This document shows positions 32,175 to 40,265 of a stretch of DNA of 64,000 bases, piece after piece. The position numbers and the translations under genes are program-made. Origin of the DNA: Kitasatospora aureofaciens. GTDB lineage: Bacteria; Actinomycetota; Actinomycetes; Streptomycetales; Streptomycetaceae. A model generated the notes under the pieces. The model worked only from the letters and a program-made list of their open reading frames with translations. It had not been told where the DNA came from and searched no databases. Each line of letters opens with the position of its first letter. Positions within the stretch are counted from its first letter, which is position 1. The stretch spans positions 62,001-126,000 of the forward strand of contig JODU01000009.1 of NCBI GenBank assembly GCA_000720845.1, given 5' to 3'.

Positions 32175-33161
32175 ATGCGCCGACCCTTCGCCCTCCTCGC
32201 CTCGGCCCTTCTCGTGGGCGCGTTCGCCGTGCCCGCCTCAGCGGCGGACGGGGACGACGGGCCCGCCGGGAGCGACGGCTTCACGATCAAGGACCCGCGC
32301 ATCACCGAGTCCAGCGGCCTCGCCGCCTCCCGCCTGCACCCCGGCATCTACTGGACGCACAACGACCAGGACACCGGGCCCTACCTCTACGCCGTGGACG
32401 GCGCCACCGGCGAGACCGTCGCCCGCGTCGCGCTGTCCGGCGTCGGCACGCCCCGGGACGTCGAGGCGATCGCCATCGGGCCCGGCCACAAGATCTTCGT
32501 CGGCGACATCGGCGACAACGACGGCGTGACCTGGCCGTACGTGTGGATCTACGAGCTGCCCGAGCCGACGGAACTGAAGGACCAGACCGTCAAGGCGACG
32601 CAGTACGTGGTGAAGTACACGGACGGTTCCCGTGACGCGGAGTCGATGGTGGTCCACCCGAAGACCGGACGGGTCTACATCATCGACAAGGGCGAGGACG
32701 GCGGGCACCTGTACGAGGGCCCGGCGAAGCTGTCGTCCTCCGGCACCAACGTCTTCAAGCCCACCGTCCCCGTGGACCTGTGGGCCACCGACGCCGCGTT
32801 CTCCCCGGACGGCGAGCAGCTCGCGGTGCGCGGCTACCTCGGGGGCATCTGGTACGACTGGAACGGCGGGAAGATCCAGCGCGAGGGGCGGATCAGCGTG
32901 CCACTGGGGCAGGGCGAGTCCGCCACCTACACCGTCGACGGCAAGAAGCTGCTGCTGGGCATGGAGGGCGCCGACAGCCCCGTGAAGGCCGAGGACGTGC
33001 CCGGGGAGGGCGGCGGTTCGGGCGGGGGCGGTGCCGAATCGGGCGGGGACTCCGCCGGGTCCGACGGTCCGGGCGGGGTGACGCTCAAGGTCGGCGCGGT
33101 CGGGCTGGTCCTCGCGCTCGCGGCCCTGCTGGGCCTACGCCGTCTCTTCCGCCGCCGCTGA
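32175..33161 (+). CDS. Exported, membrane-anchored protein of unknown fold
   Basis: A 328-residue protein. ATG 32175 gives a signal peptide (RRPFALLASALLVGAFAVPASAA), whereas earlier in-frame starts add polar residues. The mature domain of about 240 residues has beta-propeller-like strand pairs (SGLAASRLHPGIYWTHND, GTPRDVEAIAIGPGHKIFVGDIGDND, RDAESMVVHPKTGRVYIIDKGEDG). A Gly/Ser linker is followed by a C-terminal membrane helix (VGAVGLVLALAALLGL) and RRLFRRR, a retention signal for surface anchoring. Function unknown. Confidence 0.75.
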   Translation: MRRPFALLASALLVGAFAVPASAADGDDGPAGSDGFTIKDPRITESSGLAASRLHPGIYWTHNDQDTGPYLYAVDGATGETVARVALSGVGTPRDVEAIAIGPGHKIFVGDIGDNDGVTWPYVWIYELPEPTELKDQTVKATQYVVKYTDGSRDAESMVVHPKTGRVYIIDKGEDGGHLYEGPAKLSSSGTNVFKPTVPVDLWATDAAFSPDGEQLAVRGYLGGIWYDWNGGKIQREGRISVPLGQGESATYTVDGKKLLLGMEGADSPVKAEDVPGEGGGSGGGGAESGGDSAGSDGPGGVTLKVGAVGLVLALAALLGLRRLFRRR

Positions 33162-33923
33162 GCCGTCCGCCGCCCGGCGCGCGGTCACCAGGACCTCAAG
33201 GCCGTCCAGGATGCGCTGCAGCCCGAACTCGAAGTGGTCGAAGCCGGTGCCGAAGGCGTCCTCGGAGAGGGAGGACAGCACGGGGTAGCGCCCGCTGTTC
33301 ATCGCCTTCACCAGCACCGGCTCCTGGGCCTGCCAGAACTCCGCGTCCGTCAGCCCGGACCTGCGCTCCGCCTCCCGCTCGTACACCTGCGTGCGGGCGG
33401 CCCCGACGACGTACCCGTCGATCATGACGATCGCCGAGACCAGCTCGGCGTCGGTCAGGCCCATCGGCTTGATCCGGGCGAGCACCTTCTCCATGCTGTC
33501 CAGGGCGGAGGGGCCGAGGATCGGGCGGGACTGGTTGACCTCCAGCAGCCAGGTGTGGCGGCGGTAGAGGGCGAGCGTGGCGTGGCCGAGGGCCTCCAGC
33601 GCCGAGCGCCAGCCGCCGTCGCCGAGGTCGGCGGGGTTCTGGGACGGGCGCTGCACGCGGTCCAGCATCAGGTCGAGCAGCTCGCCCTTGCCGGGGACGT
33701 AGCGGTACAGGGACATCGTGCCGGTGCCCAGCTCGGTGGCGATCCGGCGCATCGAGACGGCGCCCAGACCGTCCCGGTCCGCGACCTCGACGGCGGCCTC
33801 CACGATCCGCTCCAGCGTCAGGCCCGGCCTCGGGCCCCGGCTGGGGCGCCGGCCGGTGTCCCACAACAGTTCGAGGGTGCGGCCGATGTCGCCGCTGCCG
33901 CTGGTCTCCGCACCGCTTGCCAT
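33135..33923 (-). CDS. TetR-family regulator of DrrAB-like exporter
   Basis: A 262-residue TetR regulator. N-terminal HTH: ERIVEAAVEVADRDGLGAVSMRRIATELGTGTMSLYRYV, followed by the inducer domain with many hydrophobic helices. Divergent from the ABC exporter genes at 34019; two matching 13-base elements lie between them. By position it represses the exporter and possibly itself. The last 27 bases overlap the upstream convergent gene end. Confidence 0.9.
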   Translation of the reverse strand: MASGAETSGSGDIGRTLELLWDTGRRPSRGPRPGLTLERIVEAAVEVADRDGLGAVSMRRIATELGTGTMSLYRYVPGKGELLDLMLDRVQRPSQNPADLGDGGWRSALEALGHATLALYRRHTWLLEVNQSRPILGPSALDSMEKVLARIKPMGLTDAELVSAIVMIDGYVVGAARTQVYEREAERRSGLTDAEFWQAQEPVLVKAMNSGRYPVLSSLSEDAFGTGFDHFEFGLQRILDGLEVLVTARRAADGSAAAEETA

Positions 33924-33953
33924 GGGGCCAGTTTAGAACCGCGTCCGAAAACT

Positions 33954-33987
33954 GGGTACGCCGTACGCGCAATCGGGTACGGTGTAC
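33954..33987. promoter_or_regulatory. Tandem TetR operator candidates
   Basis: GGGTACGCCGTAC (33954-33966) and GGGTACGGTGTAC (33975-33987) differ in two bases and start 21 bases apart, two helical turns. Each contains a GTAC-N3-GTAC symmetrical core. They lie between the tetR start and the ABC gene start. Confidence 0.55.
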
Positions 33988-34018
33988 TCAGTTGGGAAGT
34001 GAAAGGGGGCTGGGACCC

Positions 34019-35026
34019 ATGAGCGACACGTACGCGGTACGGGCCGAGGGCCTGGAGAAGCGGTACGGCGACAAACACGCCCTGGACGGCTTCGACCTGA
34101 CCGTCCGCGAGGGCACCGTGCACGGCCTGCTCGGGCCGAACGGCGCGGGCAAGACCACGGCCGTGCGCATCCTGTCCACGCTGATCCGCCTGGACGGGGG
34201 ACGGGCCGAGGTGGCGGGCCTCGACATCGCCCGGCAGGCCCGCGAGGTGCGGGCGCGGATCGGCCTCACGGGCCAGTACGCGGCCGTGGACGAGGTGCTC
34301 ACCGGCCGGCAGAACCTGGAGATGTTCGGCCGCCTGTTCCACCTGGGCGGCAGGCGGGCCCGGGCCCGCGCGGCCGAGCTGCTGGAGCGGTTCGACCTGG
34401 CCGACGCCGCCGACCGGGGCGTGGGCAAGTACAGCGGCGGCATGCGGCGCCGCCTCGACCTCGCCGCGTCGATGATCCTCGCCCCGGCTGTCCTGTTCCT
34501 GGACGAGCCGACGACGGGCCTGGACCCGCGCAGCCGGGGCGAGGTCTGGGAGTCGGTCCGCGCGCTGGTGGCGGGCGGCACGACGGTCCTGCTGACCACG
34601 CAGTACCTGGAGGAGGCCGACAAGCTCGCCTCCCGCATCACCGTCATCGACCGGGGCCGGGCCATCGCCGACGACACCCCGGACGGGCTGAAGAACCTGG
34701 TCGGCGGCGACCGGATCGAGGTCGTGGTCGCCGACCGGGCCGAGATCCCACGGGCGGTGAAGACGGTCGCCCGGGTCTGCAGGGGCGAACCCGCGGTGGA
34801 AGAGGAGGCGCTGCGCGTGCACGCCCCGGTCACCGACCGGGTGTCGGCCCTGACCGAGGTGGCGCGCACCCTCCAGGACGAGGGCGTCGCCGTGGAGGAC
34901 ATCGGACTGCGCAGGCCGAGCCTGGACGACGTGTTCCTGCGCCTGACCGGTCACCGCACGGGCGCGGAGCACGCCGAGGGCACGCGGAGCGCGTCGAGCG
35001 CGCAGAAGGAGACGGTGGCGGCATGA
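34019..35026 (+). CDS. DrrA-type ABC transporter ATPase
   Basis: A 335-residue ABC ATPase of the daunorubicin-resistance (DrrA) type: Walker A GPNGAGKTT, Q-loop LTGQYAAVDE, signature YSGGMRRRLDLA, Walker B LFLDEPTTGLD, and the DrrA C-terminal extension (from about residue 220, ending VEDIGLRRPSLDDVFLRLTGH). ATG 34019 has GAAAGGGGG upstream. Overlaps the permease start by four bases (ATGA), so coupled. Likely drug or lipid export. Confidence 0.92.
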   Translation: MSDTYAVRAEGLEKRYGDKHALDGFDLTVREGTVHGLLGPNGAGKTTAVRILSTLIRLDGGRAEVAGLDIARQAREVRARIGLTGQYAAVDEVLTGRQNLEMFGRLFHLGGRRARARAAELLERFDLADAADRGVGKYSGGMRRRLDLAASMILAPAVLFLDEPTTGLDPRSRGEVWESVRALVAGGTTVLLTTQYLEEADKLASRITVIDRGRAIADDTPDGLKNLVGGDRIEVVVADRAEIPRAVKTVARVCRGEPAVEEEALRVHAPVTDRVSALTEVARTLQDEGVAVEDIGLRRPSLDDVFLRLTGHRTGAEHAEGTRSASSAQKETVAA

Positions 35027-35865
35027 GTGCCCTCGACCTCGACAGCGCCGCAGGGCCGGCGACGGCCCCGCCCGAGCGCGGGAGGCTGTACTGGCTGCTC
35101 GCCGACTGCGGCAACATCGTCCGCCGCGGCCTGACCCACTACCAGCGCCAGCCCGTCAACATCGCCTGGCAACTGGGCTTCCCGATCCTGTCGGTCCTCC
35201 TCTACGGCTATGTCTTCGGCAGCGCGATGACGGTGCCCGGCGGCGGGGACTACAAGGACTTCCTGATGCCGGGCATGTTCGTGATGACCATGGCGTTCGG
35301 CTTCATCAACACCGCGACCGTCGTCGTGTACGACTCCACCAAGGGGGTCATCGACCGGTTCCGCTCCATGCCGATGGCGTCGTCCGCGGTGGTGGCGGGG
35401 CGCGGGGTGACCGATCTGGTCGTCGCCTGCGCGGAGTTGGCCATCATGATGCTGACGGCGGTGGCCATGGGCTGGCGTCCGGACGGCGGCTGGGGCTTCC
35501 TGGCCGCGTTCGGACTGCTGCTGTGGCTGCGGTTCGCGCTGATCTGGATCGGCGTGTGGCTGGGCCTCCTGGTCCCCAACCCGGAGGCGGCGGGCGGCCT
35601 GTTCGCCGTGGCCTTCCCGCTGACGATGATCTCCAGCATCTTCGTCGCCCCGCAGCTCATGCCCGACTGGCTGGGCTGGGTGGCCGCCTGGAACCCGATC
35701 TCGTCCACGGCGGCGGCCGCCCGCGAGCTGTTCGGCACGCCGGTCGGCGGCGGCGACTCGTGGGTCGAGCAGCACGCGCTGCTGATGGCGGGCGTGTGGC
35801 CGGTGATCCTGACGGCGGTCTTCCTGCCGCTGGCGGTACGGAGGTTCCAGCGGCTGAGCCGGTAG
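35023..35865 (+). CDS. DrrB-type ABC transporter permease
   Basis: A 280-residue ABC-2 permease with six hydrophobic segments, including WQLGFPILSVLLYGYVFGSAM, FLMPGMFVMTMAFGFINTATVVVYDSTKGVIDRFRSMPM, and PLTMISSIFVAPQLMPDWLGW followed by the NPISSTAAAARELF motif. These match the DrrB group. Coupled to the preceding ATPase. A perfect 12-bp terminator-like stem follows. Confidence 0.9.
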   Translation: MSALDLDSAAGPATAPPERGRLYWLLADCGNIVRRGLTHYQRQPVNIAWQLGFPILSVLLYGYVFGSAMTVPGGGDYKDFLMPGMFVMTMAFGFINTATVVVYDSTKGVIDRFRSMPMASSAVVAGRGVTDLVVACAELAIMMLTAVAMGWRPDGGWGFLAAFGLLLWLRFALIWIGVWLGLLVPNPEAAGGLFAVAFPLTMISSIFVAPQLMPDWLGWVAAWNPISSTAAAARELFGTPVGGGDSWVEQHALLMAGVWPVILTAVFLPLAVRRFQRLSR

Positions 35866-35890
35866 GGGTGTTCCGGGCGGGGGCGGCCGG

Positions 35891-35934
35891 GCCGGGGGTG
35901 GAGGCCGGGGGAGCGGTGGATCTCCACCCCCGGC
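35891..35934 (+). terminator. Strong hairpin after ABC operon
   Basis: A perfect 12-bp stem: GCCGGGGGTGGA (35891-35902) with TCCACCCCCGGC (35923-35934), 20-base loop. No U-run, as is common for Streptomyces. Confidence 0.6.
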
Positions 35935-35985
35935 TCCACCCGTGGGTCCAGGTGTCGCGGCCCTGGTCCGAGGAGCCTTGAAGGC

Positions 35986-36525
35986 ATGACAGCAACCGAG
36001 TGGATCACCGACATCGCCCTCGTCCTCGTCGTCTTCCGGCAGCTGCGGGAAGGCCGGCTCGACCGCAGGACCTTCCTGATCCCGCTGGGGATCGTGGCCT
36101 TCGTGGCGTACTCGTACCTGGACTCCGTCCCGACCGGTGGCAACGACCTGGTGCTGATCGCGGCCCTGGCGGGCGCGGGCGCCGTACTCGGCGTCGCGGG
36201 CGGCATCTACACCCGGATCCGGGCGCTCGACGGGCACCTCATGATCAAGGCCGGGGCGGTGTCGGCGATCCTGTGGGTGCTGGGCATGGGCGCCCGCATG
36301 GGCTTCCAGGTCTGGGTCGAGCACGGTGGCGGCGCCGACGACGTCGCCCGGTTCAGCATCGCTCACCACATCACGGGCGACCAGGCGTGGGTGACGGCGT
36401 TCGTGCTGATGGCGGTCACCGAGGTGGTCACGCGGGTGGCCACGATCTACGTACGCAGCCGCGTCCGGGCCGGGGCCGTGGCTCCCGCGGCTTCCACCGC
36501 GCCCGTCCTCGACCGTACGGCCTGA
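35986..36525 (+). CDS. CcdC/DUF1453-like membrane protein
   Basis: A 179-residue membrane protein with four spans: WITDIALVLVVFRQL, IPLGIVAFVAYSYL, LVLIAALAGAGAVLGVAGGIY and MIKAGAVSAILWVLGMG. The basic RQLREGRLDRRTF loop and the YTRIRALDGHL block recall CcdC-like/DUF1453 proteins. It precedes the sensor kinase gene by two bases and may be cotranscribed. Confidence 0.65.
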   Translation: MTATEWITDIALVLVVFRQLREGRLDRRTFLIPLGIVAFVAYSYLDSVPTGGNDLVLIAALAGAGAVLGVAGGIYTRIRALDGHLMIKAGAVSAILWVLGMGARMGFQVWVEHGGGADDVARFSIAHHITGDQAWVTAFVLMAVTEVVTRVATIYVRSRVRAGAVAPAASTAPVLDRTA

Positions 36526-36527
36526 CC

Positions 36528-37727
36528 GTGCGCTATGTTCTGCCGGTGTCCGCCACCGAGAACACCCCGCCCCCGCACCCGGGGGCGGACCCGCGGCCGG
36601 TGCCCGGTCAGGACCCGCGTGTGCAGTGGGGCCTGAGCTTCGCGGTCGTCGCCGTGGGAGTCCTGACGATCCGGCCCCTGGGGCTCGGCGGCCAGGGCCT
36701 GGCGGTCGCCGTCCTGTTCGTGCTCAACTCCGCGGCGCTGCTCGGCCGGGGCGTGCCCGAGCACCGGGTGCCCCCGCGGGTGGCGCTCACCTGGCTCACC
36801 TCCGGCATCGCCGCGGCCGCCGCCCTGATCGGCGTCAGCGGCAGCGGCACGAGCTACCTGTTCGCGTTCTTCCTCGCCGGGCACATCGGCTACCGGCTCG
36901 ACACCAGGCGGGCCCTCGCCCTCGCGGGGACGTGCTCCCTGCTCTGCGCCGGTGTCCTGTACTTCCACCTGGGTCCGGGGGACCCGGAACTGCCCTGGGT
37001 GCTCGGCCTCACCACCGGCGTCCCGGTCGTGGTCGGCATCCTCAACCGCACCCAGCGCCAGGCCGTACGGTCGGCGCTCTCGGCCGCCGAGTCGGCGGAA
37101 CGCGCCGCCCGCGCGGAGGCCCGGACCGCCGTCCTCACCGAGCGCGGCCGGATCGCCCGGGACGTGCACGACGTCCTCGCGCACTCCCTGGCCGGGATCA
37201 ACATGCAGTTGGAGCTGGCCGACGCCCTGCTCGACACCGGAGACCTGGAGAAGGTCCGGGAGGCCAACAACAAGGCCCACGGCCTGGTCAAGGAGAGCCT
37301 GAAGCAGGCGCAGTGGACCGTGCACGCGCTGCGCGAGGACACGTTGCCGCTGCTGGAGAGCCTGACCGCGATGATCGAATCGGCGGGCCACCACGACGCT
37401 CCGACGGTCCGGGGCACCGTCCGGGAGGCACCGGCCCAGGTGACGCAGAACCTGCTGAGGATCGCCCAGGAGGCCCTGACCAACGCGGCCAGGCACGCTC
37501 CCGGCGCAAAGGTCGCCGTGGAGCTGACGTTCACCGCCGCATCGATCACACTGAGGGTCCGCAACCGGCCCGCCACCCGCGCGGTGACCCCGGGCATCGG
37601 CAGCGGGATGGGCCTGATCGGAATGCGCGAGCGCGTCGCCCTGCTGGGCGGGAGCGTCACCGCGGGGCCGGTCACCGAGGGACCGGACCAGGGCGGCTGG
37701 CAGGTGGAAGCGGTGATTCCAGGATGA
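36528..37727 (+). CDS. NarL-type sensor histidine kinase
   Basis: A 399-residue membrane sensor kinase. Five hydrophobic segments (including WGLSFAVVAVGVLTI, LAVAVLFVLNSAALLG and WVLGLTTGVPVVVGIL) are followed by a HisKA_3 dimerisation helix with His214 in RIARDVHDVLAHSLAG, an N-box QEALTNAARHAPGA, and GMGLIGMRERVALLGG. GTG 36528 is used; GTG 36546 is an alternative. Ends in a four-base overlap with the response regulator. Signal unknown. Confidence 0.9.
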   Translation: MRYVLPVSATENTPPPHPGADPRPVPGQDPRVQWGLSFAVVAVGVLTIRPLGLGGQGLAVAVLFVLNSAALLGRGVPEHRVPPRVALTWLTSGIAAAAALIGVSGSGTSYLFAFFLAGHIGYRLDTRRALALAGTCSLLCAGVLYFHLGPGDPELPWVLGLTTGVPVVVGILNRTQRQAVRSALSAAESAERAARAEARTAVLTERGRIARDVHDVLAHSLAGINMQLELADALLDTGDLEKVREANNKAHGLVKESLKQAQWTVHALREDTLPLLESLTAMIESAGHHDAPTVRGTVREAPAQVTQNLLRIAQEALTNAARHAPGAKVAVELTFTAASITLRVRNRPATRAVTPGIGSGMGLIGMRERVALLGGSVTAGPVTEGPDQGGWQVEAVIPG

Positions 37728-38392
37728 GCGAACAGACTGAGGGACCGGCGCGGTTGAAGGTGGTCGTCGCCGACGACCAGGCCGCTGTGCGGGAGCCGCT
37801 GGCCGCGGTGCTCGGCCTGGCCGAGGACATCGAGGTCGTCGCGGCGGCCGCGGACGGCGGCGAGGTACTGGCGGCGGTCGCCGCCGGCCCCGTCGACGTG
37901 GTGCTGATGGACCTGCGCATGCCCGTGCTGGACGGCATCGAGACCACCCGCCGCCTGACCGAGGAGCATCCGGAGGTGGCGGTGGTCGTCCTGACCACCT
38001 TCGCCGACGACGACTCGATCCTCGGCGCCCTGGGCGCGGGCGCCCGCGGCTACCTGACCAAGAACGCGGGACGCCAGGACATCACCCGGGCCATCCGGGC
38101 CGCCGGCGCGGGCCAGTCCGTGCTCGACCGCGAGGTCCAGGCCCGCCTGCTCGCCACGGCCAGGGCACAGGCGGCGCCCGCTCCCGGCCGGCCCCTCCCG
38201 GACGACCTCACACCCCGCGAGCGCGAGGTCCTCGCTCTGATCGGCCAGGGCCTGTCCAACCGGGGCATCGCCGAGAAGCTCTTCATCAGCGAGGCCACGG
38301 TCAAGACCCACATCAACAACCTGTTCGCCAAGGCCCACCTCCGCGACCGCCCGGACGCGATCCGCCGCGCCATCGCGGCGGGGCTGGCCTGA
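37724..38392 (+). CDS. LuxR/NarL-type response regulator
   Basis: A 222-residue response regulator. The receiver domain has VADDQ near the start, the phosphorylation site Asp63 in VLMDLRMP, Thr91 and Lys113. The C-terminal HTH (LTPREREVLALIGQGLSNRGIAEKLFISEATVKTHINNLF) is of the LuxR type. Translationally coupled to the sensor kinase by a shared ATGA. Target genes are not evident; no close downstream operon is left. Confidence 0.93.
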   Translation: MSEQTEGPARLKVVVADDQAAVREPLAAVLGLAEDIEVVAAAADGGEVLAAVAAGPVDVVLMDLRMPVLDGIETTRRLTEEHPEVAVVVLTTFADDDSILGALGAGARGYLTKNAGRQDITRAIRAAGAGQSVLDREVQARLLATARAQAAPAPGRPLPDDLTPREREVLALIGQGLSNRGIAEKLFISEATVKTHINNLFAKAHLRDRPDAIRRAIAAGLA

Positions 38393-38401
38393 CACCTCGG
38401 A

Positions 38402-38973
38402 GTGGACACCGACCTCACCGAGATCAGGCCACTTGAGCGCCGAGTGGACAGCGTCTTCCGGGTGCACGTGCCCGGCGAGGAGGGTGGCTTCGTGCTCGCC
38501 GTGGAGTCGCAGGGCAAGCCGGACCCGTCTTCTCCGCACTCGCCTACGCCACGGATTCGGGGCTGACTGCGATACTTGACGCGCTGGCGTCAGGAGTGGC
38601 GGACGACGCCGAGAAGTCCGGGTCTGTGGACGTCGACCGAGTGGACTGGGCGGAGATCGTCGAAATCGGACTGGGCGAAGGCCCGGGTCGTGACTACTGG
38701 AGGCACCTGATGGCCACTTACACCCCGAACTTCCCGGGCAGTAACACCATCGTCGAGGAGTCCTGGCTCGGAGGCCGTGCCACGGGCCAGACCGAAGGCA
38801 AGGCCGAGGGCAAGGCAGAAGACATTCTGCACATTCTCGAGGTGCGGGGTGTCGAGATCCCCGAGTCCGTCCGGGAGCGAGTCACCGTCTGCACGGATCT
38901 CGACGTGCTGGGCACCTGGCTCGACCGCTCGCTGAGCGTGGAGCGCGCCGAGGAGCTGTTCGTCGAGGAGTAG
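38402..38973 (+). pseudogene. Decayed Streptomyces family gene (internal deletion, frame change)
   Basis: The first frame from GTG 38402 encodes DTDLTEIRPLERRVDSVFRV and GGFVLAVESQGKPDP, the N-terminal blocks of a common Streptomyces family of about 280-310 residues related to Rpn-type PD-(D/E)XK proteins. It then runs out of frame. From about 38530 a second frame gives SALAYATDSGLTAIL, LGEGPGRDYWRHLMATY, the charged repeat TEGKAEGKAED and CTDLDVLGTWLDRSL, the family's C-terminal half. The first 40 or so residues and a middle block of about 100 are missing. So a deletion joined the two ends out of frame. Confidence 0.8.
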
Positions 38974-38986
38974 AGCCCACGGACGC

Positions 38987-39027
38987 ACGAAGGGCGCCCG
39001 GCGGATCGTGCGGCGGGCGCCCTTCGT
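38987..39027. terminator. Bidirectional 14-bp terminator
   Basis: ACGAAGGGCGCCCG (38987-39000) pairs perfectly with CGGGCGCCCTTCGT (39014-39027) over 13 bases. It lies between two convergent gene ends (the remnant and serC), so it can stop transcription both ways. Confidence 0.78.
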
Positions 39028-39047
39028 CGTTGGACCGGTGGTGGCGG

Positions 39048-40166
39048 CTACAGCTTCTCGATCACGTGGTCGACGCACTTCGTGAGCGCCTCGACGTCCG
39101 CCGGGTCGATCGCCGGGAACATCGCGACGCGCAGCTGGTTGCGGCCGAGCTTGCGGTACGGCTCGGTGTCGACGATGCCGTTGGCGCGCAGCACCTTGGC
39201 GACGGCGGCGGCGTCGATGTCGTCGGCGAAGTCGATGGTGCCGATGACCTGCGAGCGCTTGGCCGGGTCGGAGACGAACGGGGTGGCGTACTTGGACTCG
39301 TCGGCCCACGTGTACAGGCGGGTCGAGGAGTCCTTGGTGCGTCCGGTGGTGAAGTCCAGGCCGCCCTGGCCGTTCATCCAGTCCAGCTGCTCGCCCAGGA
39401 GGAAGAGCGTCGCGAGCGCCGGGGTGTTGTACGTCTGGTTCTTGCGGGAGTTGTCGATCGCGGTCGGCAGCGAGAAGAACTCCGGGACGTGGCGGCCGGA
39501 CGCGTGGACCCGCTCGGCGCGCTCGATCGCGGCCGGGGAGAACACGCCGATCCACAGGCCGCCGTCGGAGGCGAAGGACTTCTGCGGGGCGAAGTAGTAG
39601 ACGTCGGTCTCGGTGATGTCGACCGGCAGGCCGCCCGCGCCGGACGTCGCGTCGACCAGGACGAGGGCGCCCTCGTCGGCACCGGCCACGCGCTTGACGG
39701 GCATGGCGACACCGGTGGAGGTCTCGTTGTGCGTGAGGCCGTACACGTCCACGCCGGCCTCGGCGCGCGCCTCGGGGTGGGTGCCCGGGTCGGCGGAGAC
39801 GACGGTCGGCTCGGCCAGCCAGGGCGCCAGCTTGGCGGCCTTGGCGAACTTGGAGGAGAACTCGCCGAAGCTCAGGTGCTGCGACTTGTTCTCGATCAGG
39901 CCGTGGGTCGCGACGTCCCAGAACGCGGTGGAGCCGCCGTTGCCGAGGATCACCTCGTAGCCGTCGGGGAGCCGGAACAGCTCGCGGATGCCCTCGCGGA
40001 CCTTGCCGACCAGGTTCTTGACGGGCGCCTGGCGGTGGGAGGTGCCGAGCAGGGACGTACCGGTGGCGGCCAGGGCGTCCAGCGCCTCCACCCGCACCTT
40101 GGAGGGGCCCGCGCCGAATCGACCGTCCGCGGGCTTGATGTCAGCAGGAATCTGGATCTCAGCCAC
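39048..40166 (-). CDS. serC: Phosphoserine aminotransferase SerC
   Basis: A 372-residue class-V PLP aminotransferase. Substrate and cofactor blocks are GRFGAGPSKV, LGTSHRQAPVKNL, NGGSTAFWDVA, VDATSGAGGLPVDI and YFAPQKSFASDGGLW, where the last holds the PLP Lys. It makes 3-phosphoserine from 3-phosphohydroxypyruvate with glutamate, for serine (and in some hosts pyridoxine) synthesis. Standalone gene ending at a strong bidirectional terminator. Confidence 0.95.
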   Translation of the reverse strand: MAEIQIPADIKPADGRFGAGPSKVRVEALDALAATGTSLLGTSHRQAPVKNLVGKVREGIRELFRLPDGYEVILGNGGSTAFWDVATHGLIENKSQHLSFGEFSSKFAKAAKLAPWLAEPTVVSADPGTHPEARAEAGVDVYGLTHNETSTGVAMPVKRVAGADEGALVLVDATSGAGGLPVDITETDVYYFAPQKSFASDGGLWIGVFSPAAIERAERVHASGRHVPEFFSLPTAIDNSRKNQTYNTPALATLFLLGEQLDWMNGQGGLDFTTGRTKDSSTRLYTWADESKYATPFVSDPAKRSQVIGTIDFADDIDAAAVAKVLRANGIVDTEPYRKLGRNQLRVAMFPAIDPADVEALTKCVDHVIEKL

Positions 40167-40265
40167 GAGCCGGAGGGTATCGCCTCGGCCAAACCGGGCG
40201 AAGACATGTCCGTCCGATGAGACGAGATCTCCGCCGTGCGGACCTGTAGGGAGCTACCAGAGCCC

